Positions 37,036 through 45,964 of a stretch of 64,000 nucleotides of DNA are shown here, one piece after another. Each line of letters starts with the position of its first letter. Positions within the stretch are counted from its first letter, which is position 1. The notes under the pieces are model-generated. The model saw only the letters and a list, made by a program, of their open reading frames with translations. It did not search any database and was not told the DNA's origin. Source of the stretch: Myxococcales bacterium (GTDB taxonomy: Bacteria > Myxococcota_A > UBA796 > GCA-2862545); the NCBI GenBank assembly GCA_019634415.1, contig JAHQVJ010000100.1, forward strand, positions 62,001 to 126,000, in the 5' to 3' direction. Both the position numbers and the translations under genes were made by a program.

Positions 37036-38961
37036 CTAGAGTCGCTCGTGGTCGGTGACGGGCAGGCGCAGCTCCACCACGGTGCCACGCCCCAGCGTCG
37101 AGGAGATCTGGACCTGCCCCCGGATCTGCACCATGGACGTGCGGACCACGTCCATGCCGATCCCCCGGCCCGACACCGTGTTGATGGTGTCGCTCAGGCT
37201 GAAGCCCGGGAGGAACAGCAGGTCGAGGAGAGCTGCGTCGTCGGCGCAGTCGAGCTGGGCCGGTGTGCGGATCCCTTGCGCCAGCGCGACGCGTCGTATG
37301 TCGTTCACGTCCACGCCTCGACCGTCATCGATCACCTCCACGACGAGATCCCCTCCATGCCGCGCACACCGGATCTCGATGCGCCCTCGTGCGGGCTTGC
37401 CCGCTGCCACCCGAACCTCCTCGGGCTCGATTCCGTGGTCCACGCTGTTGCGAAGGGCGTGGAGCAGCGAGTCCCGTACGAGCTGGGCGGCCTTGGCGTC
37501 CACCAACAGCTCCTCCCCCACGAGCACGACGTCCTCCAGGCTCTTCCCGAGGTCGCGGGCCAGGTCCCGGCACATGTGCGCCATGCGGGTCAGCAGCCCA
37601 CGGAGGGGCACCTGCGTCAGCGCGCGCACGGCCTGTCCCACGGCCTCGAGCTCCGGGGTAGGATCCACCTGCGCCGCGAGTACTGCGTACCGTCGCCTGA
37701 GGTCCACGATCTTGGCCTGCGGCACCGACGTGCCGGCGGCGGGAGCTGCCGAACCTTGGCTCGAGGCGAGCATTCTGCGACCGACGACCTCGAACTCCGA
37801 CAGTGCGGTGCGGATCTGCTCCAGGCAGTCGTCCACGGCGTGGAGCTGCGCCGAGTCGGGTGGGCCAGGCGTGTCGCGGATCTGCTGGACGTGGTCCTCT
37901 GCATGGTGGGCCAGGTGCTGCATCGAGGCGATCTTGAAGATCCGGGCGTTCCCCTTGAGGGTGTGCAGCCCTCGCAGCAGGCAGTCCACCTGCGACGCGT
38001 CGTCGGGCGCCAGCGTCAGCGCCGTGCAGGACTGGTCGCAGCTGGCGAGGATCTGCCTGGACTCTTCGATGAAGGTCTCGAACAGCGCAGCGTCGAGCTG
38101 GGTGGCTTCGCTGGCCATGTCGAGGTTGCGCTGGTTGCGCGCCTCTGTCTCCACGACCTGTCGACCCAGTCGCTCCACCTCCGTCAGATCCTCCGCCACC
38201 ATCAGGATCCGTTTGAGGAGCTGCTCGTCGTCGTAGATGGGCTGGTACTCGACCCGCAGCTGCCGGATCTGGCTGTCGGGGTGGCGATAGGTGATGCGCC
38301 TGGGGAGGTTCTCCTCCATCAGGTCCCACTGCAGATCGTCTTCGCCGAAGACGGTGGTGAACACCGAGTCCACGACGGACCGCTGGTCGTCCGTGAGGTT
38401 CGCCAGCACGCTGTCGAACACGTCCGAGCGGGCGATCCCCGTCCCGAAGAGGTGCTGGCACCAAGCGCTCACGGGATCGGTGACGGTGCCCTTGCTGTTC
38501 ACCGAGAAGATCCCGCACCGCATGTGGTCCAGCAGCTCTTGGATCCGTGCCTTCTGGTGACGCAGCTTGCGGTTGCTGACGTCGATGACCTTCGAGAAGG
38601 ACTGCAGCATCAGCCGCTGCTCCATCACGGCCTCCACGCTCCGCCCGTGCACGAGGAGGTGGAGATCTCCGTCCAGTGCGTGCCGCCGCAGGGTGTACTG
38701 CACGGGGAAGGCGCGCTGCTGGGCCGGGGTCGCCTCCGCGTCGAAGACGTGCGGGCCGTCGCCGCTCGCGAGGGCTTCTCGGACCTGATCCTCGGATACG
38801 CCGAGCAGCGCGGGAAGGGTGGCTGCTGGACTCCAGCGCTGCAGGGCGGGGTTGCGGACGACGAGGCTGAGGTCGGCCGTGGAGGCCACGCCCAGTCCGT
38901 CTTCGACCCACTTCCAGCCCGCCGTCGCGGCGCGAAGTGGCTCAGGGACGACCAAGCTCAC
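37036..38961 (-). CDS. CheA-like hybrid: PAS-like N-terminus, HPt, HATPase, no CheW-like domain
   Basis: HPt HTLKGNARIFKIASMQHLAHHAED; LVRDSLLHALRNSVDHGIEPEEVRVAAGKPARGRIEI; VIDDGRGVDV; FSLSDTINTVSGRGIGMDVV; protein ends just after GRGTVVELRLPVT. Confidence 0.85.
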   Translation of the reverse strand: MSLVVPEPLRAATAGWKWVEDGLGVASTADLSLVVRNPALQRWSPAATLPALLGVSEDQVREALASGDGPHVFDAEATPAQQRAFPVQYTLRRHALDGDLHLLVHGRSVEAVMEQRLMLQSFSKVIDVSNRKLRHQKARIQELLDHMRCGIFSVNSKGTVTDPVSAWCQHLFGTGIARSDVFDSVLANLTDDQRSVVDSVFTTVFGEDDLQWDLMEENLPRRITYRHPDSQIRQLRVEYQPIYDDEQLLKRILMVAEDLTEVERLGRQVVETEARNQRNLDMASEATQLDAALFETFIEESRQILASCDQSCTALTLAPDDASQVDCLLRGLHTLKGNARIFKIASMQHLAHHAEDHVQQIRDTPGPPDSAQLHAVDDCLEQIRTALSEFEVVGRRMLASSQGSAAPAAGTSVPQAKIVDLRRRYAVLAAQVDPTPELEAVGQAVRALTQVPLRGLLTRMAHMCRDLARDLGKSLEDVVLVGEELLVDAKAAQLVRDSLLHALRNSVDHGIEPEEVRVAAGKPARGRIEIRCARHGGDLVVEVIDDGRGVDVNDIRRVALAQGIRTPAQLDCADDAALLDLLFLPGFSLSDTINTVSGRGIGMDVVRTSMVQIRGQVQISSTLGRGTVVELRLPVTDHERL

Positions 38962-39335
38962 GCGATGACCTCGTCGGCGTGGCTCGCCACCACCCCGAGG
39001 ATGGTGTCGATGTCGCCTTGCTCCACCCCCGACTCGCGCAGCGCGGCCTCGAGGTGGGCGGCCACCTCGGCGAAGGCCTCCGGCGTCACGTTCAGCGACT
39101 TGTGCGCTGCGGCCAGCCCTCGCCCCGTGTAGGCCTTGGGGCCCCCCAGCACGCCGCAGAGGAACTGCGTCTGGTGATCGATCAGTCGCGCCATGTCGAC
39201 GGTGGCGAAGTAGTGCGCCAAGCTGTCGGACTGCTTGATCTTCGCGTAGAAGAGGTGGACGACCCCGGAGATCCCCGCGAAGCCACCGTACTTGTCGTAG
39301 AGAGATGTTCCCACACCAGCTCCTGTGTTCCTCAC
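38958..39335 (-). CDS. Group 1 truncated hemoglobin
   Basis: YDKYGGFAGISGVVHLFYAKI...FLCGVLGGPKAYTGRGLAAAHKSLNVTPEAF, with proximal-His motif AAHKSL. Confidence 0.9.
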   Translation of the reverse strand: MRNTGAGVGTSLYDKYGGFAGISGVVHLFYAKIKQSDSLAHYFATVDMARLIDHQTQFLCGVLGGPKAYTGRGLAAAHKSLNVTPEAFAEVAAHLEAALRESGVEQGDIDTILGVVASHADEVIA

Positions 39336-39359
39336 AGGTCGGCAGGAAGCGTCAGACCT

Positions 39360-40505
39360 TCAGGGTCCGTTCCCCTCGATTTGCACTTCGCCCACCACAG
39401 TGACGCGCTCGGCCAGCATCTCGACCTCGCTCGTGGGCAGCGCGGGGTTGTCGATCACCACGAAGTCCCCGGCCACGTCTTGGAGGCCTCCGAGGGCCAG
39501 TCGCTGCAGCGCGTCGTTGCGACACACGGTGAAGCTGCCCTCGACGGTGGTCACCCGATCGAGGGCGCTGATGGAGCGCAGCGCCGGGTTGTCGCAGATC
39601 TCGAGGTCGCCCGACACGATCTGGAGCGGCCCCGCCAGCAGCTCCGTGGCGCCTACCTCCACCAGGCGCACGGAGCCCTCCGCCCGGGCCAGGCGAGACA
39701 GCCCCACCCGCGACAGGCTCGGCAGCGTGCGCAGCGACAGCGACCCCACCGACGTCACCTCGTCGAGCGCCAGCGTGCCCGTCAGCGGGAGCTGCTCCAG
39801 GATCAGCGCTTGCTGAACCTCGGACAGATCGGGCAGCTGCAGTCGGCCGAGCCCGCTGTCTCGCACCTCGAGCCAGCCCACGGACTGCAGGGTGGGCGCC
39901 TGCAGGGTCTGCAGGGTGGGGTTGCCCACGACCTCGAGCCCCTCGGTCACCACGGCGAGGTTCGGCAGCTCCACCGTGCCACCCGCAGTCACCTCCACCG
40001 ATCCCTCGACCCGACACAGACAGTCGATGCTGCCCGACCAGGCGATCTGGAGATCGCCCTGCACGGTGGAGCCCTCGGTGCACAGCCGCTCGGCGTCGGC
40101 TCCGGTGGAGATCTGCAGAGGGCCGGCCACGGTTCCGGGTGCGCATGCCGGGGGGGTGTCGCCCCCCTGGCGGGGGAGGCCACAATCGAGCCACTGCAGC
40201 AGGCGGTCCCGCTGGGCGGCGGTGGGACCGCCGCCTGGCGGCATGCGGGCCTGCTCGCCCGTGGCTGAGGAGCGGATCAGCACCTCGAGGGCTGCCACCT
40301 CGTCGTAGGTGTCGAAGTTCATGCCGGCGGGGGCACCGCCGCGCAGCGTGTCTTGCAGGGCGGGGTGATGGCAGGAGGTGCACCAGCTGGTCATGTAGGC
40401 GTCGCCGAAGGTCTCCCAGGTCAGGTCGTCGGGGCAGGCCTCCGGCGCGCCCGAGCCCCCACAGCTCAGGGCCAGCAGCCCCCACCACCAGGTCGTGCGC
40501 CTCAC
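39360..40505 (-). CDS. CxxCH lipoprotein with receptor-L/LRR-like repeat region
   Basis: GTG start overlaps the upstream stop (GTGA); VRRTTWWWGLLALSCGG lipobox; WCTSCHHPAL heme motif; C-terminal repeats such as GDLEICDNPALRSISALDRVTTVEGSFTVCRNDALQRLALGGLQDVAGDFVVIDNPAL. Confidence 0.7.
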   Translation of the reverse strand: MRRTTWWWGLLALSCGGSGAPEACPDDLTWETFGDAYMTSWCTSCHHPALQDTLRGGAPAGMNFDTYDEVAALEVLIRSSATGEQARMPPGGGPTAAQRDRLLQWLDCGLPRQGGDTPPACAPGTVAGPLQISTGADAERLCTEGSTVQGDLQIAWSGSIDCLCRVEGSVEVTAGGTVELPNLAVVTEGLEVVGNPTLQTLQAPTLQSVGWLEVRDSGLGRLQLPDLSEVQQALILEQLPLTGTLALDEVTSVGSLSLRTLPSLSRVGLSRLARAEGSVRLVEVGATELLAGPLQIVSGDLEICDNPALRSISALDRVTTVEGSFTVCRNDALQRLALGGLQDVAGDFVVIDNPALPTSEVEMLAERVTVVGEVQIEGNGP

Positions 40506-41758
40506 GCCTGCAGGCCGCCCCAGGGGGTCACCCCGGGTAGCCACGGCTCCGGATCCACGTCCATTGCGCTCAAGATCCCGGCCACCACGTTGTCGTGGCG
40601 AGGCACCTGACCAGCACGATCGGCCTGTCCGGTGGCCAGGTCCACGGCGACGCCCTCCATGCGCTCGTCGGTGCCCCCCAGCAGGCGGTTGCGGGGGGTG
40701 GAGGCCCCCAGGAACAGGTAGCTGACGTAGGGCCAGTGGTCCTTGCCACCCATGGAGTTGCGCACCGGGGTGCGCGTCATCTCGGAGGTGACCACCACCA
40801 GGGTGTCGTCGAGCAGCCCGAGGTCGTCGAGCTCCCTCACCAGCGCGTGCACACCGCCGAACAGCTCCTCCTGCAGCGTGTTCTGCTTGGCCGTGGCTCC
40901 GTGGGTGTCGAAGCCGTCCAGCGACAGGAACACCGAGCGCGTCAGCCCGGCTGCCAGCACGGCGGCGGCGTTGCGGCTGCGCTGGAGGAAGGAGGGCACG
41001 TTGGTCAGATCGAGCTCTGCCTGCAGGGCCGTGTCGCGCATGGTCTTGGCGCGCTCCTCGGCGATCCAGTGGTCGGCCAGACGGGCATCGTTGTGCCCAC
41101 CCCGGTCGGACCAGTGCTTGGCCATGCGCTCGTTGCGGTGCTTCAGGTGGTCCAGCACCTCGCGCTCCTGCACTTCCGAGGGCAGCCAGCGCGGATCGCG
41201 CGGGCGCACCAGGGCCTCGAACTGCAGCGTGCCGCCGGTGCGCGCCGTGCCCGACTCCAGGGCACCCAGGTGCTGCCAGCGCGAGAACGCGAAGGAGGCC
41301 ACGGGCAGGTCGCCCCCTGCCTCGGCGCCGTAGATCACCGCCAGATCCGGTCGGTGCTCCAGGTCGGTGCCCGTGAGCACGCGGGTGCGGGCCAGCGGAT
41401 GCCCCACGGCACCGCAGAACACGCCGTTCACGAGGCAGCTGCGGGCGCCGTACTCGGCGAAGAAGGAGCCCACCGCAGGGCGTCGCACCTCGTTCACCAC
41501 CACCGGTAGCTCGCCGAAGCGCTGTAGCTCGTCGACGTCGGCGGGGTTGTTGCGGTTGGCGTCCACCATGGGGCCCACGATCTCGGTCACGTCGAGCTTG
41601 GGATCGAGGGAGTAGGTGGTGTCCCAGCCTCCCTCGGCGAACACCACCACGAGGTTGCGGGGCGCGTTGGACGCTCGGGCGTTGCGCAGCTGGCTCGCGG
41701 CGAGCAGCGCCGCACCGGCCCCCAGCAGGCCGCGTCGACTGTAGCTGTGCGATCCCAT
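40502..41758 (-). CDS. DUF1501-family (sulfatase-like) protein with Tat-like signal
   Basis: MGSHSYSRRGLLGAGAALLAASQLRNARA; LVVVFAEGGWDTTYSLDP...VVTSEMTRTPVRNSMGGKDHWPY. Confidence 0.8.
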   Translation of the reverse strand: MGSHSYSRRGLLGAGAALLAASQLRNARASNAPRNLVVVFAEGGWDTTYSLDPKLDVTEIVGPMVDANRNNPADVDELQRFGELPVVVNEVRRPAVGSFFAEYGARSCLVNGVFCGAVGHPLARTRVLTGTDLEHRPDLAVIYGAEAGGDLPVASFAFSRWQHLGALESGTARTGGTLQFEALVRPRDPRWLPSEVQEREVLDHLKHRNERMAKHWSDRGGHNDARLADHWIAEERAKTMRDTALQAELDLTNVPSFLQRSRNAAAVLAAGLTRSVFLSLDGFDTHGATAKQNTLQEELFGGVHALVRELDDLGLLDDTLVVVTSEMTRTPVRNSMGGKDHWPYVSYLFLGASTPRNRLLGGTDERMEGVAVDLATGQADRAGQVPRHDNVVAGILSAMDVDPEPWLPGVTPWGGLQA

Positions 41759-41811
41759 GGGCCCCTCGCGGAAGCCCGAGTGTATCTCGGGCACCACGGC
41801 AGCCGCGACGC

Positions 41812-42381
41812 CTACCGCTTCAGGCTGTAGGTGCCGGTGAACGCTGCCGCGATGTGACCGGCCTCGTCCAGCAGCCACGGCAGCTTGGGGGCGTGTCGCG
41901 GCGGCACGCGCACGTGAGCAACGCGCTCGTGGGTGCCGAACACCCAGTCCCAGAGGGGCGAGGTCACGCCGTGGTTGGTGGCTGGGTTGCCGAAGTGGTG
42001 GTGCAGGTGGTGCCGTCGTGCCCAGGCGCCGTAGCCGTTCAGCGGTGCCGCGACGTGGATCCGGCGATGGAGCAGCTCATAGCCGAGCCAGCCGCCCACG
42101 ATCCCGCCCACGTAGGCCAGCGCCGTGCCTCCGCCACCCAGAGCCCAGCCCGCGAGCGCGAGCGGCGTCAGCACCGCCGCAGCCAGCCGAAGCTTCGACG
42201 ACCACGGGGCGAACCAGCTGACCTCCTTGTGGTGGCGCGTGTGCTCCCGGGCTGCTGCCCGTCCCCACATACCGTGGTGGAACACGTAGCGATGGAGCCC
42301 GTACTCGAGCAGCGTCCAGGTGAGCAGGCCGAGGACCAGCGGGATCCATGGATGCAAGACGATCATGCGCCATGATGACAT
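41812..42381 (-). CDS. Sterol desaturase/fatty acid hydroxylase-family protein
   Basis: His clusters HRYVFHH, HTRHH, HRRIH, RRHHLHHHFG. Confidence 0.8.
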   Translation of the reverse strand: MSSWRMIVLHPWIPLVLGLLTWTLLEYGLHRYVFHHGMWGRAAAREHTRHHKEVSWFAPWSSKLRLAAAVLTPLALAGWALGGGGTALAYVGGIVGGWLGYELLHRRIHVAAPLNGYGAWARRHHLHHHFGNPATNHGVTSPLWDWVFGTHERVAHVRVPPRHAPKLPWLLDEAGHIAAAFTGTYSLKR

Positions 42382-42395
42382 GGGGAGGGCGACCG

Positions 42396-44126
42396 TCAGT
42401 AGTGCAGGAACTGCGGATCGCGCAGCAGCGCCCAGATCACCAGGCGCCACGCGTCCTCGGCGTTGCCCGAGCGCGCGATCTCGCCGTCGAACAGGGCCAG
42501 CAGCCCCTCCGTGTCGGCCTTGTCGGGAGGCGCGTGCAGGAAGTGCTCGAAGAGCCCCTCGATCTGTGCGAGCACCATGTCACCTCGCTCCTCCGTGCCC
42601 TGCACCTCCGTCAGGAAGAGCCGATCCGCCATGGGCCGATCCAGCTCCCGCTGCACTGCCGCCTGCGCGATCTCGGCGGCGATCCGACTCCAGGCCATGC
42701 TGCGGATCGGCGTGGAGGTGAGCACCGGATCGAGGTTGTAGGCCCCGTCCACGCCACCCAGCATCGACAGGTAGCCGTACTGCTCGGTGACCACGAGGTC
42801 TACGATGCCCAGGCAGTAGGGCTCGCAGGGCAGGGCCTGGGGGGAGGCCAGATACGCTTCGCCGGTGACCGCCCGCAGCGTGCGCGCCAGCTGCTCGGGG
42901 CGCACCAGCTGCAGCCCTGCTGCCCACTGCTCGTCGGTGCTCTGCCGGCGCTGCAGCACCTGCGACAGCACGATGTCGCGCACCAGCCCCTTGGCGTCGA
43001 GATCGCTCGCGCGGAAGGGGGCCTCGAAGGTCGCTACCACGTCGTCGGGCACCTCGTGCACCGAGGTCTGGGTGAAGTAGCTCACGAAGCGCCGCACGCT
43101 GCAGGTCACGAAGCGTGGATCGGCCGCGAAGGCGGCCCCCAGATCCTCCAGATCCTCCACCGGCTGCCCGTAGAAGCCCGGGGGCCGCAGCCCGAAGCTG
43201 CGCCACAGGTCCTCGTTCTCGGTGTGGTACGTGGTGATCGGGTAGCAGGCGTCGTTGCCGCGCACGAACCCGTCCTCGGGGGCGGCAGGGACCACGCCCG
43301 GTCCGCAGCCCGAGGCGAAGGCAGCCTGGATGGTGGTGCCCGGCAGGTCCCGCTTGAAGCCGAAGAAGGTGCTCGCGATGGGGTCGAGCGTCTGGTGGCA
43401 GCCCACGCAGGTGTCGATCTCGAGCAGGGCGTTGGCCACGGTGGAGGGATCGTCCCACAGCGGCAGATCCACCTGGGAGATGTCGAGCGGCCGGTCCGAC
43501 ACTGCGTCGCAGAGCAGCACCTTGGTGAGCAGGTTCGAGCGGCCGCGGTTGAAGTCCTGGGCCACCGAGCCGTGGCGGCGCCACAGCTGGGTGCTCGAGA
43601 GGATCCCCGCCTTGGGCCGCCCGTCCACCCACTCCGAGCGCTGCCACTCGCCCGCCGCCGGATCGAAGGGCACGCCGTAGGCGTCCGACAGGATGCGGTC
43701 CGTCATCATCCAGTCGGCGGTCACGATCTCGGTGTAGGGCGCACCGCTGCGCACCACCTCCTCCACCAGGCGCACGGGCGCGTCGGCGCGGGACTGGTTC
43801 ACGGCGGACATGGAGGTGCCCTCGAGCCTGCCCAGGGCGGGCATCCAGTTGGCACTCTGCCCGTCGTCGCGCACGGCCAGCTGCTCGGCGTGCATGTCGC
43901 GGAGGGTGGCGCCGAACTCCTCCGAGTCGAGCCACTCGTCCACCAGCGCCTCGAGTGCCCGCTCGCTGCGGGTGCCCTGTGCGCGCTCGGCAGGGGTGGG
44001 GGGGATCCCCCGTAGCGCCATCGACACCCGAACCGTGCGCTCGGCGTCGCTGAGGGTGGCGTCGCCGCGGCCCCCGCAGCCGGCCGCGAGCAACAGGAAG
44101 AGGCTGGCTGTGCGTGCGCGTCCCAT
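42396..44126 (-). CDS. PSCyt2/DUF1549-like cytochrome lipoprotein
   Basis: MGRARTASLFLLLAAGCGG lipobox; LVDEWLDSEEFGATLRDMHAEQL; heme motif CVGCHQTLDPIASTFFGF. Confidence 0.65.
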   Translation of the reverse strand: MGRARTASLFLLLAAGCGGRGDATLSDAERTVRVSMALRGIPPTPAERAQGTRSERALEALVDEWLDSEEFGATLRDMHAEQLAVRDDGQSANWMPALGRLEGTSMSAVNQSRADAPVRLVEEVVRSGAPYTEIVTADWMMTDRILSDAYGVPFDPAAGEWQRSEWVDGRPKAGILSSTQLWRRHGSVAQDFNRGRSNLLTKVLLCDAVSDRPLDISQVDLPLWDDPSTVANALLEIDTCVGCHQTLDPIASTFFGFKRDLPGTTIQAAFASGCGPGVVPAAPEDGFVRGNDACYPITTYHTENEDLWRSFGLRPPGFYGQPVEDLEDLGAAFAADPRFVTCSVRRFVSYFTQTSVHEVPDDVVATFEAPFRASDLDAKGLVRDIVLSQVLQRRQSTDEQWAAGLQLVRPEQLARTLRAVTGEAYLASPQALPCEPYCLGIVDLVVTEQYGYLSMLGGVDGAYNLDPVLTSTPIRSMAWSRIAAEIAQAAVQRELDRPMADRLFLTEVQGTEERGDMVLAQIEGLFEHFLHAPPDKADTEGLLALFDGEIARSGNAEDAWRLVIWALLRDPQFLHY

Positions 44127-44170
44127 GGGGGCGTAGGGTAGCATCGGCCGCGCCGAGTCGCTGCCCTGCG

Positions 44171-44605
44171 TCAGCGCACCACCAACACCGGGATCGGGGC
44201 GTGCCGCACCACGCGCTCCGCCACCGAGCCGATCAGGATCTGCGACAGGCCCGTGCGCCCGTGGGTGCTCACCACCACCATCTCGTAGCCGTTGTCGGCC
44301 TCGGTACAGATGGCGTCCGCCGGTGCTCCGCGCCGCAGCAGGATGCGCCCCCGGCAGTCCTCGGGCACGTGGGCCTCCATCAGCTGCTGCAGATCCCGCA
44401 AGGCGCTGACCTCCTCGCCCTGCCGGATCTTGGCGAGCACCTCGGCGGGCGCATGGGCCTGGGCGTGGGCCGGCAGGCTGCCGAGCATCACGTGCAGCAG
44501 ATCCACCTTCGTGGCAGAGCCTTGGGCTACGCGCACCGCATACTCCAGTGTGCGCTGGGTCAGCTGCGAGAAGTCCACGGCCACGAGCAGGGGTTGGGCG
44601 TCCAT
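44171..44605 (-). CDS. Universal stress protein
   Basis: MDAQPLLVAVDFSQLTQRTLEYAVRVA...MVVVSTHGRTGLSQILIGSVAERVVRHAPIPVLVVR. Confidence 0.9.
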   Translation of the reverse strand: MDAQPLLVAVDFSQLTQRTLEYAVRVAQGSATKVDLLHVMLGSLPAHAQAHAPAEVLAKIRQGEEVSALRDLQQLMEAHVPEDCRGRILLRRGAPADAICTEADNGYEMVVVSTHGRTGLSQILIGSVAERVVRHAPIPVLVVR

Positions 44606-44641
44606 GTTGGGAGTGTACCCTCGGTGAGGGTATGTACGGGC

Positions 44642-45184
44642 ATGACCGACGCAGCACCCAGCACGCCGTCCTCCTGGACCTTCCTTCGCGGCCTGGCCCG
44701 CGATTGGGGCATCGCCGCGATCGTGGTGGTGGTGGTGTTCATGGGCTACAACCTGTTGTTTCCTCCGAGGCCACCGGGGCTCGGGCCCGCGCCCGACTTC
44801 ACCCTGAACAACCTCGAGGGCCAGCAGGTGACGCTGTCGAGCGTGGATTCCGATCTGGTGGTGCTCAACTTCTGGTTCACCACGTGTCCGCCCTGTCGCG
44901 CCGAGATCCCGGAGCTCACGGCCTTCGCCAGGGACAACCCCGACATCGAGCTGTACGGCGTGAGCACCGACGTGAACATGCCGCCGGGGCGGCTGCAGCG
45001 CGAGTCCCACAAGCTGGGCATCCGCTACCCGGTGCTCCACGACGTGCGCGCCGACGTGGCCCGTCGCTACGGCGTCTCGGTGTTCCCCACCACCCTGGTC
45101 ATCCGCGACATGCAGATCGTGCAAGCCCGGGTGGGCATCGTGAACCGCGAGCAGCTCGACGAGATGGTGGCCGCTTCCCGGTAA
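44642..45184 (+). CDS. TlpA-like membrane-anchored thiol-disulfide oxidoreductase
   Basis: N-terminal TM helix; PDFTLNNLEGQQVTLSS...LNFWFTTCPPCRAEIPEL. Confidence 0.9.
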   Translation: MTDAAPSTPSSWTFLRGLARDWGIAAIVVVVVFMGYNLLFPPRPPGLGPAPDFTLNNLEGQQVTLSSVDSDLVVLNFWFTTCPPCRAEIPELTAFARDNPDIELYGVSTDVNMPPGRLQRESHKLGIRYPVLHDVRADVARRYGVSVFPTTLVIRDMQIVQARVGIVNREQLDEMVAASR

Positions 45185-45205
45185 ACGGGCCTGACCGTCA
45201 CTGGC

Positions 45206-45964
45206 CTATTTGCGCTCGAGCAGCTCCTGCAGCTCTTGGCGCTCGTCCGTCAGCGCCGCCAGATCCTGGGTGTGCTGCAGTATGCGTCGCTGGGCGCGCC
45301 GCGTCTCCTCCACCAGCGTGGTCCACCCGTCATCCTGGGGAGGGGGAGGCAGCCGCAGCAGCGCTCCGTCCTTCAGGTGCAGGGTGACGCCGCTCGGATG
45401 CTCCACCAGGTCTTCGATCTCGCCCAGCTCGATGCGCTTGCCGGAGCGCATGGGGCGCTCCAACCACAGCGCCCCTTCGGTCAGGGTGACGCTGTAGGGG
45501 CGGGGGAAGAGCGCGGCCAGCACCATGCCGAGGCCCAACGGCCAAGAGAAGGTGAACAGGGCCATCAGCACGCCGAACAGCGTCTCCGCGAGCGCGGGCA
45601 TGCCCGACAAGTACACCGCCCCAACCACGAGCGCCGCCAGCTGCAGCACGAGGAACGCGCCGCCCACCAGCGAGCCCAGCCAGGTGAACGCCGACACCGA
45701 GTAGGGGACGGTGGCCGCCTTCCAGGTGACGCGCAGGCTGTTGGCGCCCCAGGTCACGTCCAGCGCCGGTTGTGCGTCGTCCTCGGGTACCGTGGCTGCT
45801 GCGAGCACGTAGCCAACGAGCACCGGGGTGCTCATGAAGACCAGCAGCACCACCGCGCCGATACGCACCAAGCCGACGTCCACGTCCAGGTACTTCGCGA
45901 TCCCCGCGCACACGCCCGAGATCTGACGATCCGAGGTCGAGCGTCGCAGGGATCTGTCTGCCAT
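45206..45964 (-). CDS. PspC-domain membrane protein
   Basis: LRRSTSDRQISGVCAGIAKYLDVDVGLVRIGAVVLLVFMSTPVLVGYVLAAATVPEDD. Confidence 0.8.
   Translation of the reverse strand: MADRSLRRSTSDRQISGVCAGIAKYLDVDVGLVRIGAVVLLVFMSTPVLVGYVLAAATVPEDDAQPALDVTWGANSLRVTWKAATVPYSVSAFTWLGSLVGGAFLVLQLAALVVGAVYLSGMPALAETLFGVLMALFTFSWPLGLGMVLAALFPRPYSVTLTEGALWLERPMRSGKRIELGEIEDLVEHPSGVTLHLKDGALLRLPPPPQDDGWTTLVEETRRAQRRILQHTQDLAALTDERQELQELLERK

Noticed and set aside
37048-39132. 694-aa plus ORF antisense to the CheA-like gene
   Set aside because: No recognisable domain; the minus strand encodes HPt and HATPase motifs.
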